Origin: Streptomyces sp. GC420
Lineage (GTDB): Bacteria; Actinomycetota; Actinomycetes; Streptomycetales; Streptomycetaceae
DNA: 40,383 bases
Direction: 5' to 3'
NCBI RefSeq assembly: GCF_009916105.1
Contig: NZ_JAAAXQ010000019.1
Span: 1 to 40,383 of the forward strand
Shown here: positions 1 through 9,640 of the stretch, piece after piece
Position numbering within the stretch: the first letter of the stretch is position 1
Layout: each line of letters starts with the position of its first letter
Notes under the pieces: model-generated
The model's database searches: none
The model's input: only the letters and a program-made list of their open reading frames with translations
What the model was told of the DNA's origin: nothing
Translations under genes and position numbers: made by a program

Positions 1-1208
1 GTGTCCCGGGGCGCGGGCTCGGCGGGGCGGTGGGGAGCCGGGTCGGCCGTGGAGCGCCACAGCAGGACGCAGGCGCTCACCGCGGCCACCACCAGCAGGC
101 CGTTGCGTATGAACAGGAGCAGCAGGCCCGGCCCGTCGCCGGTCACGACGTCGGCGAACCACACCGGGAACTCCAGGACCGTGACCCCTGTCGCCACCAG
201 CACCAGCGCCGAGGGCAGCGCCATCCGGCTCGCGCGCGCCGACATGCAGACGGCGGCGAGCCCGACGAGCCACAGCATGTACTGCGGGCTGAGCACCCGG
301 CTGGTGACCGTGAAGACGAGGACGGCCGCGAAGGCGGCGTCGCACACGGTCGTGGCGGAGCGCCGCACCGCCGACAGCCGCCAGAACAGCAGCCAGCCGA
401 AGGCCAGCGCCGTCAGTATCAGCGCCACCGCGCTGACCGTGTCCACCCACGGGCCGAGGAACTCCACGGAGCCGTAGTTGAGGAGCACCCGGCCCTCCCA
501 GCCGAAGTGCCTGGCGATGTGGAAGACCAGCGCGCCCAGCGACTCCACCTCCGTGCCGCGGTCCCGCTGGAACGTCAGGAACGCGAACGCCCCCGGCATC
601 GCGACGGCGGACACCACCGTCAGCGCCAGGCCGGTGACGGCCGCCGCGCCCCACACGGCACGGCCCCGGGCCCCGGCCAGCAGCAGCGCCGGCCAGACCT
701 TGAGCAGCGCGCCGAGCGCGGCCAGTGCCCCCAGCAGGCGCGGGTGCCGGGCGGCCGCGAGCAGCGCCGCCACGGCGACCGCGGTGACCATCAGGTCGTA
801 GCGGGCGTACGCGGTCGGGCCCAGCAGGGCCACGCCCGCCACCCACACCCAGGCGCCGCGCGGGGTGCGGCCGGGCCGTCCGCCCGCGTACAGCAGCAGG
901 CCCATGACGGCCGCGTCGGCGAGCAGGACCAGGACGAAGAAGGCCTGCGCGTAGCCGAGGAAGGGAAGGACCGCCGGGGAGAGGATCGCCAGCGCGGCGG
1001 CCGGCGGGTACTGCCAGGTGACGTCGTCCAGCGGGTAGGTGCCGGTCCGCAGCACCTCGTACCAGCCCTGGTAGATCACCGACACATCACTGGTCACGTC
1101 CGGGCCCGGGAAGGTCAGGACCTTCAGGACGAACAGCAGCAGCAGGCACCGGGTGAGGGCCCAGGCGGCGAGGGGAGGCCAGGGACTCCTGCGGCGTGCG
1201 CCCGACAT
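1..1208 (-). CDS. GT87 (DUF2029) polytopic membrane glycosyltransferase, 3' end missing
   Basis: The frame starts at ATG 1208-1206 (MSGARRRSPW) and stays open to the window edge, so the C-terminus is cut; 402 codons are present. The protein alternates hydrophobic spans with short loops. After an N-terminal membrane anchor come LTFPGPDVTSD and a WQYPPAA segment, as in GT87 polyprenyl-phosphate-mannose-dependent alpha-(1,2)-mannosyltransferases; the Asp in the first extracytoplasmic loop is the usual catalytic candidate in that family. A GAGG Shine-Dalgarno lies about 6 nt before the start. It is divergent from pimB', and the mycobacterial relative Rv2181 also lies close to pimB'. A role in mannosylating envelope lipids or glycans is inferred; the exact acceptor cannot be read from the sequence. 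The last visible residues are Pro/Ala/Arg-rich, so the stop is probably not far outside. Confidence 0.85.
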   Translation of the reverse strand, partial: MSGARRRSPWPPLAAWALTRCLLLLFVLKVLTFPGPDVTSDVSVIYQGWYEVLRTGTYPLDDVTWQYPPAAALAILSPAVLPFLGYAQAFFVLVLLADAAVMGLLLYAGGRPGRTPRGAWVWVAGVALLGPTAYARYDLMVTAVAVAALLAAARHPRLLGALAALGALLKVWPALLLAGARGRAVWGAAAVTGLALTVVSAVAMPGAFAFLTFQRDRGTEVESLGALVFHIARHFGWEGRVLLNYGSVEFLGPWVDTVSAVALILTALAFGWLLFWRLSAVRRSATTVCDAAFAAVLVFTVTSRVLSPQYMLWLVGLAAVCMSARASRMALPSALVLVATGVTVLEFPVWFADVVTGDGPGLLLLFIRNGLLVVAAVSACVLLWRSTADPAPHRPAEPAPRD

Positions 1209-1300
1209 GACCACCTCGTCCGTTCCGGGGGCAGGGACTTCCCATGATGCCCGGGCGGGCTGTGCGGGAGCTGTCGGGCCGGGTCGCGGGGCGCGGTTGG

Positions 1301-1306
1301 TACTGT
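1301..1306 (+). promoter_or_regulatory. candidate -10 hexamer of a leaderless pimB' transcript
   Basis: TACTGT ends 8 nt before the ATG at 1315 and no Shine-Dalgarno lies between them. No convincing -35 is seen. Confidence 0.4.
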
Positions 1307-1314
1307 CTGGCGCG

Positions 1315-2451
1315 ATGCACAAGACCCTGATCGTGACCAACGACTTCCCGCCCAGGCCCGGCGGCATCCAGGCGTTCCTGCACAACATGGCGCTGCGTCT
1401 GGATCCCGACCGGGTCGTAGTGTACGCGTCGACGTGGAAACACGGCCGTGAGGGCGCCGAGGCCACCGCGGCCTTCGACGCCGAGCAGCCCTTCACCGTC
1501 GTCCGCGACCGTACGGCCATGCTGCTGCCCACACCGCGCGTCACGGGCCGGGCCACCGCGCTGCTGCGGGAGCACGGCTGCACCTCGGTGTGGTTCGGGG
1601 CGGCGGCGCCGCTCGGGCTGATGGCGCCGGCGCTGCGCAGGGCCGGGGCCCGGCGGCTGGTGGCCACGACGCACGGGCACGAGGCGGGCTGGGCGCAGCT
1701 GCCCGCCGCCCGGCAGCTGCTGCGCCGGATCGGGGACGGCACCGACACCATCACCTACCTGGGGGAGTACACCAGGTCCCGGATAGCGGAGGCGCTCAGC
1801 CCCGAGGCCGCCGGGCGGATGGTGCAGCTGCCGCCCGGCGTGGACGAGAAGGTCTTCCATCCGGCCTCCGGCGGGGACGCGGTCCGGGAGCGGCTCGGAC
1901 TGAAGGACCGGCCGGTCGTGGTGTGCGTCTCGCGGCTGGTGCCGCGCAAGGGGCAGGACACGCTGATCCGCGCGATGCCCGCGATCCTGCGCGAGGTCCC
2001 GGACGCCGTCCTGCTGATAGTCGGAGGGGGCCCCTACGAGGGTGAGCTGCGCAAGCTCGCCGCGAGCACCGGTGCCGGCGCCTCCGTCCGGTTCACGGGG
2101 GCCGTGCCCTGGTCGGAACTGCCCGCTCACTACGGCGCGGGCGACGTCTTCGCCATGCCGTGCCGCACCCGGCGGGGTGGACTGGACGTCGAAGGGCTCG
2201 GCATCGTCTACCTGGAGGCCTCGGCCACCGGCCTTCCGGTGGTGGCGGGCGACTCGGGCGGAGCGCCCGACGCCGTGCTGGACGGTGAGACCGGGTGGGT
2301 GGTGCGCGGCGGTTCGGCCGAGGAGTCGGCCGAACGGATCTCCGTCCTGCTGAAGGACGCGGAGCTGCGCCGGCGGATGGGCGAGCGGGGCCGGCAGTGG
2401 GTCGAGGAGAAGTGGCGCTGGGACCTGCTCGCCGAACGCCTGAAGACCCTC

Positions 2452-2457
<6 letters not shown>
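1315..2457 (+). CDS. pimB: GDP-mannose-dependent phosphatidylinositol (mono)mannoside mannosyltransferase PimB' (GT4)
   Basis: 380 aa, close to the length of corynebacterial and mycobacterial PimB'. It starts TLIVTNDFPPRPGGIQAF, the family N-terminus with the glycine-rich GGIQ loop. The second Rossmann domain carries VSRLVPRKGQD (nucleotide-sugar phosphate binding) and the EX7E motif in EGLGIVYLEASATGLPVV near residue 300. No signal or TM segment, so a peripheral cytoplasmic enzyme. PimB' adds the second mannose to phosphatidylinositol mannoside at the inner membrane. I chose ATG 1315 because the first recognisable residues follow it at once; the frame is open further upstream to 1153 but that part lacks family sequence. 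The divergent GT87 gene supports an envelope mannolipid role. Confidence 0.9.
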
Positions 2458-4201
<1,744 letters not shown>

Positions 4202-4249
4202 GCCCGGCCGGCCGGACCGCCGCCGCACCCGGCGGGGCAGCGGCCGCGG

Positions 4250-6046
4250 TCAGCGGGTGTAGAGCGCCTCGATCTCGTCGGCGAAGTCCTTCGCCACCAC
4301 ATTGCGCTTGAGCTTCAGCGAGGGCGTGATGTGCCCCGACTCCTCCGTGAACTGGGAGGACAGAATGCGGAATTTCCGCACCGATTCCGCCTTGGAGACG
4401 GCCGCGTTGCCGTCGTCGACAGCCCGCTGGACGGCTGCGAGCAGGTCCGGGTCCTCGCGCAGCGAAGCCGCCGTCGCCCCGGCCGGCTTTCCGTGCTCGG
4501 CCGCCCAGCGCCCCAGGAACTCCTCGTCCAGGGTGACCAGCGCGCCCACGAAGGGCCGCCCGTCGCCCACCACCATGCACTCGGCGACCAGCGCGTGGGC
4601 GCGGATCCGGTCCTCGATCACGGCGGGCGCCACGTTTTTGCCGCCCGCCGTGACGATGATCTCCTTCTTCCGGCCGGTGATCGTGAGGTAGCCGTCCTCG
4701 TCGAGGGTGCCGATGTCGCCGGTGTGGAACCAGCCGTCGGCCAGCGCCTCGCGGGTGGCCGCCTCGTTGTTCCAGTAGCCCGTGAACAGGTGCTCACCGT
4801 GCAGCAGCACCTCGCCGTCGTCGGCGATCCGCACCACGGAGCCGGGCAGCGGCTGGCCGACCGTGCCGATCTTCTGCCGGTCCCACGGGTTGAAGGCCGT
4901 GGCGGCGCAGGACTCCGTCAGGCCGTAGCCCTCCAGGACCGTGAAGCCGATGCCGCGGAAGAAGTGGCCGAGCCGCGCGCCCAGCGGGGCCCCGCCGGAG
5001 ATCGCGTACTCACCCCGGCCGCCGAGCACCGCGCGCAGCTTCCCGTAGACCAGCCTGTCGAAGAGCCTGTGCCTCAGCCGCAGGCCGAAGGACGGCCCGC
5101 CGGGGGTGTCCTTGGCCTTGCTGAACGCTATGGCGGTGTCGGCCGCCTTGTCGAAGATCCTGCCCTTGCCCTCGGCCTGAGCCTTGGCGCGCGCCGAGTT
5201 GTAGACCTTCTCGAAGACGCGCGGCACACCCAGGATCAGCGTCGGCCGGAACGAGGCGAGTTCGCCGGTCAGGTTCTTGATGTCCGGAGCATGACCGAGG
5301 CGGATCGGGGCCAGCACCGAGGCGACCTCGACGAGCCGGCCGAAGACGTGCGCGACCGGAAGGAACAGCAGCACCGAACACTCGCCGGTACGGAACAGCG
5401 GTTTGAGGCGCTCCACCACGTTGCCGCACTCCGCGAAGAAGTTGCGGTGGGTGAGCACACAGCCCTTGGGCCGCCCCGTTGTGCCGGAGGTGTAGACGAT
5501 CGTGGCCGGGTCGTCGGCCTTCGCCGAGGAACTGCGCTCGTCCACCGTGTGGTCCGCGACCTCGGTGCCCGCGGCGCCCAGCTCCTCCACCGCGCCCCGG
5601 TCGATCTGCCAGATGTGCTTCAGCATCGGCAGATCCGACCGCACCGACTCCACCGAGCGGGCGTGCGTGTCGGTTTCCACGATCACGGCGACGGCACCCG
5701 AGTCACCGAGTATCCACTGGATCTGCTCGGCGGAGCTGGTCTCGTACACGGGAACGGTGATCGCCCCCGCACTCCAGATCGCGAAGTCCAGCAGCGTCCA
5801 CTCGTAACGGGTGCGGGAGATCAGGCCCACCCGGTCGCCCGGCTGCACGCCCGAGGCGATCAGGCCCTTGGCGGCGGCGCGCACCTCGCGGAGGAACCCG
5901 GCGGCGGTGATGTCCTGCCACGCGCCGTCGACCTTGCGGGCAATGACGGCCGTGTCGGGGTGCTGCGCGGCATTGCGTCGGATGAGATCCGTCAGGTTGC
6001 CGTCCGCAGGGACCTCGTACAGGGCCGGAAGGCTGAACTCGCGCAA
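4250..6046 (-). CDS. fadD15: long-chain fatty acid-CoA ligase (FadD15-like)
   Basis: 598 aa ANL-superfamily AMP-forming ligase. Seen: the P-loop-like IVYTSGTTGRPKGCVLTH (about 188-205), the adenine-binding GYGLTES, WFHTGDIG (Asp binding ribose) and the hinge TGRKKEIIVTAGGKNV, with the C-terminal catalytic Lys region SLKLKRNVV. It activates fatty acids to acyl-AMP and then acyl-CoA at the cytoplasmic membrane. The start is TTG 6046-6044, preceded by GAGGAG at a 6-nt spacing; no ATG fits the family N-terminus (MREFSLPALYEVP). It is convergent with choA and divergent from the metallophosphoesterase. The M. tuberculosis relative FadD15 also neighbours pimB', which supports orthology. Confidence 0.92.
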   Translation of the reverse strand: MREFSLPALYEVPADGNLTDLIRRNAAQHPDTAVIARKVDGAWQDITAAGFLREVRAAAKGLIASGVQPGDRVGLISRTRYEWTLLDFAIWSAGAITVPVYETSSAEQIQWILGDSGAVAVIVETDTHARSVESVRSDLPMLKHIWQIDRGAVEELGAAGTEVADHTVDERSSSAKADDPATIVYTSGTTGRPKGCVLTHRNFFAECGNVVERLKPLFRTGECSVLLFLPVAHVFGRLVEVASVLAPIRLGHAPDIKNLTGELASFRPTLILGVPRVFEKVYNSARAKAQAEGKGRIFDKAADTAIAFSKAKDTPGGPSFGLRLRHRLFDRLVYGKLRAVLGGRGEYAISGGAPLGARLGHFFRGIGFTVLEGYGLTESCAATAFNPWDRQKIGTVGQPLPGSVVRIADDGEVLLHGEHLFTGYWNNEAATREALADGWFHTGDIGTLDEDGYLTITGRKKEIIVTAGGKNVAPAVIEDRIRAHALVAECMVVGDGRPFVGALVTLDEEFLGRWAAEHGKPAGATAASLREDPDLLAAVQRAVDDGNAAVSKAESVRKFRILSSQFTEESGHITPSLKLKRNVVAKDFADEIEALYTR

Positions 6047-6106
6047 GACTGCTGCTCCTCATGGGCGCCGGCGCCACGACATTGTGCGACTGGACTGCTC
6101 CGGACG

Positions 6107-6120
6107 TTACCCACCGGTAA
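6107..6120. promoter_or_regulatory. inverted repeat TTACC-CACC-GGTAA upstream of fadD15
   Basis: Perfect 5-bp arms about 60 nt before the fadD15 start, in the divergent intergenic region. Its shape is that of a TetR-family operator of fatty-acid metabolism genes. The regulator is not in this window. Confidence 0.45.
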
Positions 6121-6249
6121 AGCATTTCGGATAGGGGGACCGGGTCAGTTGTTCAAAGCGTCACATCCTCGTGACGGTGCTTGGCGCACAGTAGTCCAGG
6201 GATCCGGCCACGTGAAAGTAACCGCAGGTCCGGCCGGGGGGCCGGGGAA

Positions 6250-6255
6250 TAGGGT
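6250..6255 (+). promoter_or_regulatory. candidate -10 hexamer of a leaderless metallophosphoesterase mRNA
   Basis: TAGGGT ends 7 nt before the ATG at 6263, so transcription would begin at or next to the start codon. Confidence 0.45.
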
Positions 6256-6262
6256 GATCGTC

Positions 6263-7024
6263 ATGCGAGTCCATGTGGTCAGCGACGTACACGGCAACGC
6301 CCGCGACCTGCGGGTGGCGGGCGAGGGGGCCGACGCCCTCCTCTGTCTGGGCGATCTGGTCCTCTTCCTCGACTACGCCGACCACTCGCGCGGCATTTTT
6401 CCCGATCTGTTCGGCGCGGAGAACGCCACCCGCCTCGTCGAGCTGCGCACCGCCCGCCGCTTCGAGGAGGCCCGCGCCCTGGGCGCCAGGCTCTGGGAGG
6501 GCCTGGACCGCAGCGCGGCCATCGAGTCCGCGGTACGCAAGCAGTACGCCGAGCTGTTCGCGGCCTTCCCCGCACCGACGTACGCCACCTACGGCAATGT
6601 CGACATACCGGGTCTGTGGCCCGAGTACGCGGGCCCCGGCGTCACCGTCCTCGACGGAGAGCGGGTGGAGATCGGCGGCCTCGTCTTCGGATTCGTCGGC
6701 GGCGGGCTGCGCTCGCCGATGCGCACCCCCTACGAGATCAGCGACGAGGAGTACGCGGCGAAGGTCGAGGCCCTCGGCGAGGTTGACGTGCTCTGCTCGC
6801 ACATCCCGCCGGAGGTCCCCGAGCTCTGCTACGACGTGGTGCCGCGGCGCTTCGAACGCGGCAGTCGCGCCCTGCTGGACGCCATCCACCGGGTCCGCCC
6901 CCGCTACGCGCTCTTCGGCCATGTCCACCAGCCGCTCGCCAGGCGCATGCGGATCGGACGCACCGAATGCGTCAACGTCGGGCACTTCGCGTCGACCGGA
7001 CGGCCCTGGGCGCTCGAATGGTGA
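6263..7024 (+). CDS. calcineurin-like metallophosphoesterase
   Basis: 253 aa. All metal-site blocks of the family are seen in order: DVHGN (Asp8, His10), CLGDLV, YGNVD, CSHIPPE and the final FGHVHQP. This binuclear-metal fold hydrolyses phosphomono- or diesters; the substrate cannot be deduced. It has no signal peptide or TM segment and so is cytoplasmic. The start ATG 6263 directly precedes the first beta strand (RVHVVSDVHGN); an in-frame GTG at 6254 is possible but would overlap the putative -10. It is divergent from fadD15 and is followed by a 183-nt gap before the SRPBCC module. Confidence 0.85.
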   Translation: MRVHVVSDVHGNARDLRVAGEGADALLCLGDLVLFLDYADHSRGIFPDLFGAENATRLVELRTARRFEEARALGARLWEGLDRSAAIESAVRKQYAELFAAFPAPTYATYGNVDIPGLWPEYAGPGVTVLDGERVEIGGLVFGFVGGGLRSPMRTPYEISDEEYAAKVEALGEVDVLCSHIPPEVPELCYDVVPRRFERGSRALLDAIHRVRPRYALFGHVHQPLARRMRIGRTECVNVGHFASTGRPWALEW

Positions 7025-7103
7025 GCCGGACCCTCCGGTGGTGAGCTCGCGCGGACCTTGGGACTGCGAGGGGCCCCGCGCGCGATAGCCTTCAGCCGCA
7101 GCG

Positions 7104-7170
7104 GTCCCCCACAGTCCCTCTCCAGCCCTCTTCTCAGCCCTTCTTCAGCCCCAAGCCCCCCTCAGCCCCT
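7104..7170 (+). repeat. pyrimidine-rich tract with iterated CAGCCC
   Basis: The stretch is almost all C and T, with about four spaced copies of CAGCCC, in the region just upstream of the SRPBCC gene. It would give an unstructured C/U-rich 5' UTR or a polypurine/polypyrimidine duplex. Confidence 0.6.
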
Positions 7171-7207
7171 ATCGACAAGCAGTGCCAGCAGCGGAGGAAC
7201 CACGGCG

Positions 7208-7660
7208 ATGGCCGAACACACCAGCTCGAGCATCACGATCGACGCGGCACCGGCCGAGGTCATGCAGGTGATCGCCGACTTCGCCCGCTACCCCGAGTGG
7301 ACCGGCGAGGTGAAGGAGGCCGAGGTGCTCTCCACCGACGCCGAGGGCAGGGCCGAACAGGTCAGGCTGGTGCTCGACGCCGGGGCGATCAAGGACGACC
7401 ACACCCTCGCCTACACGTGGACCGGCGCGAACGAGGTCAGCTGGACGCTGGTCAAGTCCCAGATGCTGCGTTCACTCGACGGTTCGTACAAGCTCGCACC
7501 CGTGGGCGGCGGCGACCGCACCGAGGTCACCTACCGGCTCACCGTCGACGTCAAGATCCCGATGCTCGGCATGATCAAGCGCAAGGCGGAGAAGGTCATC
7601 ATCGACCGCGCGCTGGCCGGGCTGAAGAAGCGGGTCGAGAGCGGCGGTCCGAAGGCCTGA
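7208..7660 (+). CDS. SRPBCC (START-like) hydrophobic-ligand carrier protein
   Basis: 150 aa. The N-terminus SSSITIDAAPAEVMQVIADFARYPEW is the classic start of a polyketide-cyclase/COQ10-type SRPBCC domain, followed by alternating beta strands and a C-terminal amphipathic helix that closes the cavity in this fold (IIDRALAGLKKRVE). These proteins bind or carry lipids and other hydrophobic molecules; no catalytic motif is visible. GGAGGA lies 9 nt before ATG 7208. The stop overlaps the start of the ArsA-like gene (TGATG), so translation is coupled. The relative in M. tuberculosis, Rv2185c, sits in the same arrangement as I recall. Confidence 0.85.
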   Translation: MAEHTSSSITIDAAPAEVMQVIADFARYPEWTGEVKEAEVLSTDAEGRAEQVRLVLDAGAIKDDHTLAYTWTGANEVSWTLVKSQMLRSLDGSYKLAPVGGGDRTEVTYRLTVDVKIPMLGMIKRKAEKVIIDRALAGLKKRVESGGPKA

Positions 7661-9099
7661 TGAGGGCCCCGAAGCAGACGCTCCTCGTCACCGGACCCGG
7701 CGGCGCCGGCCGTACCACCGTGGCCGCCGCCACCGCACTCGCCGCGGCCCGTGCCGGACGGCGCACGCTGGTGCTCTCCACCGACCGCGAGGACACCCTC
7801 GGCGCCGTACTCGGCACCCCGCTCGCGGGCACCCCGGCCACCGGACCGGTCGAGGCGGCGCCCGGCCTGTGGGCCACCCGCACCGACCCCGGCGCCTCCT
7901 TCCGCTCCGCGCTCCTCACCCTGCAGGAGCGCGGCACCGCGGCCCTCGACCTGCTCGGCGCCGTCCGGTTCGAGGAGGAGGAGCTCACCGAGCTGCCCGG
8001 CAGCGAGGAGTTCGCGCTGCTGCGCGCCCTGCGCGAGGCCGGCGGGGACGACTGGGACCTCCTCGTCGTCGACCTGCCGCCCACCCCCGGCGCGGTACCG
8101 CTGCTCGCCAGGCCCGAACAACTGCGCCGCTACCTGCGCAGGCTGCTGCCCGAGCAGCGGCAGGCCGCCCGCGCGCTGCGACCGGTGCTGGCCCAGCTGG
8201 CCGGCGTACCGATGCCCGCGCGGTGGCTGTACGAGTCCGCGGCCCGCTGGGACGGGGAGCTGGCTGCCGTCCAGGCGCTCCTCGAGCCGCCCTCCACCAC
8301 GGTGCGGCTGGTCGCCGAGCCGGGCCCCGCCGCGGCGGAGGCGCTGCGCACCACACGCTACGGCCTCGCCCTGCACGGCCTGACCGTCGACGGCGTCGTC
8401 GCCAACCGGCTGCTGCCGCCCGGCTCCCGCGACCCGTGGCTCGCCACGCTCGTGGCCCAGCAGGACAAGCACCTCGCCGAGTGGGAGCAGGAGTACGCGG
8501 GGCACGGCATCCCCCTGACCGCGCTCCCGCACCTGGGCCGGGACCCCCGCGGCACGGACGACCTGGCGGTCCTCGTGGAGCCGGCCGGTCCGTACCCCGG
8601 GCGCCGGGCGGCCCGCCGGGCGGCCGGACCCGCGGCGGACACGGACCGCGAGCCCTCGCGGCACGGATCCGGGTCCGGCACCGGACCGACCCGGGTGGTG
8701 GGGGACGCGTCCGACGCGACGGGTGACGCGCCCGGGGAGGGACTGCTCCGCGAGGCGGCCCCGGACACCACGGTCCCGGACACCACGGTCCCGGACGGAG
8801 CCGGCCCGCGCACCGGCCCGGCGGCGCGGCACCCAGGCGCCGATCCCTGGACCGTCGAGAACCGGCTCGACGAGGACGGCGTCCTCGTCTGGCGGCTGCC
8901 GCTGCCCGGGGCCAGACGCGAGGAGCTGGAGCTGGTGCGGCGCGGCGACGAACTGCTCCTCACCGTCGGCCCGTTCCGCCGCATCGTGCCGCTCGCCCCG
9001 GCACTGCGCCGCTGCACCGTCAGCGGCGCCGGACTGGCCGGCGGCGAACTGCGGGTGCGGTTCGCGCCCGACCCCGAACTGTGGCCGCGCACCCGCTGA
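7660..9099 (+). CDS. ArsA/GET3-like ATPase with altered P-loop and C-terminal HSP20-like domain
   Basis: 479 aa. An N-terminal deviant-Walker-A NTPase domain is followed by a low-complexity linker (about 325-400) and a C-terminal beta-sandwich (about 405-475, DGVLVWRLPLPGARREELEL) of the ArsA_HSP20 type. The P-loop reads GPGGAGRTT (12-20): both lysines of the canonical GKGGxGKT are missing (Pro13 and Arg18). The switch segments are also modified: STDREDTLGAVLG instead of STDPAHSLSD, and DLPPTPGA instead of DTAPTGHT. ATP binding may persist but hydrolysis is doubtful; this is inference. It overlaps the SRPBCC gene by one base and is followed 69 nt later by the DUF5304 gene. A role in handling a hydrophobic ligand or membrane cargo with the SRPBCC protein is a guess from context. 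Confidence 0.85.
   Translation: MRAPKQTLLVTGPGGAGRTTVAAATALAAARAGRRTLVLSTDREDTLGAVLGTPLAGTPATGPVEAAPGLWATRTDPGASFRSALLTLQERGTAALDLLGAVRFEEEELTELPGSEEFALLRALREAGGDDWDLLVVDLPPTPGAVPLLARPEQLRRYLRRLLPEQRQAARALRPVLAQLAGVPMPARWLYESAARWDGELAAVQALLEPPSTTVRLVAEPGPAAAEALRTTRYGLALHGLTVDGVVANRLLPPGSRDPWLATLVAQQDKHLAEWEQEYAGHGIPLTALPHLGRDPRGTDDLAVLVEPAGPYPGRRAARRAAGPAADTDREPSRHGSGSGTGPTRVVGDASDATGDAPGEGLLREAAPDTTVPDTTVPDGAGPRTGPAARHPGADPWTVENRLDEDGVLVWRLPLPGARREELELVRRGDELLLTVGPFRRIVPLAPALRRCTVSGAGLAGGELRVRFAPDPELWPRTR
8761..8796 (+). repeat. in-frame 15-nt tandem repeat (about 2.4 copies)
   Basis: CCGGACACCACGGTC is repeated exactly, then a 6-nt partial copy; it encodes PDTTV-PDTTV-PD in the flexible linker of the ArsA-like protein. 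Linker length is likely to vary between strains. Confidence 0.9.
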
Positions 9100-9168
9100 G
9101 GCCGGTGCGCGGCGTCGGGTAACGTCGTTCGTGAGACCCCGCCCCGCCAGTCCTCCCAGGAGTCCGCC

Positions 9169-9585
9169 ATGAGCGAAGCCACCGGGCGCCCCGCCGCCGA
9201 GTCCGACGCCTGGGCCGAGGCCTGCGCCGAGGACCTCGCCGCGGAGCGCGCCCGCCGCCGGGCGCAGTACGGTCCGCCTCCCGGCTCCGCGGCCGAGGAA
9301 CTGCGCAAGCTCGTCGACGCGGTCGCCGGGAAGGTCACCTCGCTGCCGGGGCCGCTCGCGGCGCTGGCGGCGCAGGGCGCACTCCAGCAGTTGGTGCAGC
9401 GCGCCAAGGAAGCCGTCGAACCGGTCGTCGAACGCAACCCGGAGGTCTTCGATCACCTCGCCGCCGCGGGCAACGAGCTGCTCGCCGCCTACCGCTCCGC
9501 CGTGGAGAAGAGCGAACGCCGCTGGTCGCAGGGGGGCGAGGGCAACGAGGACGGCCCCGGCAGCGAGCGCATCGACGTCGACTGA
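9169..9585 (+). CDS. DUF5304-family small protein upstream of glkA
   Basis: 138 aa, no TM segment. The N-terminal half is acidic and Arg-rich (LAAERARRRAQYGPPPGSAAEELRK, shown here only as a description of its coiled, charged character). Residues about 45-115 are predicted helical by pattern, with the run EELRKLVDAV and the later LVQRAKEAVEPVVERNP. The C-terminal tail is disordered and acidic. No enzyme motif is visible. By position it would be the S. coelicolor gene directly upstream of glkA (SCO2127 as I remember), which has been linked to glucose uptake and catabolite repression; that link is from memory and not tested here. In mycobacteria a comparable small gene (Rv2183c) follows the ArsA-like gene. 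A GGAG sits about 8 nt before ATG 9169. Confidence 0.75.
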   Translation: MSEATGRPAAESDAWAEACAEDLAAERARRRAQYGPPPGSAAEELRKLVDAVAGKVTSLPGPLAALAAQGALQQLVQRAKEAVEPVVERNPEVFDHLAAAGNELLAAYRSAVEKSERRWSQGGEGNEDGPGSERIDVD

Positions 9586-9612
9586 CCCCTGACGGACTCA
9601 ACCGTTCCTGAA

Positions 9613-9640
9613 GGCTGAGCGGGAGTGGTCCCGTTCAGCC
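9613..9640 (+). terminator. 12-bp hairpin after the DUF5304 gene
   Basis: GGCTGAGCGGGA - GTGG - TCCCGTTCAGCC forms a 12-bp stem with one G.T wobble and a tetraloop, 28 nt after the stop. It should separate the SRPBCC module from glkA. Confidence 0.75.
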
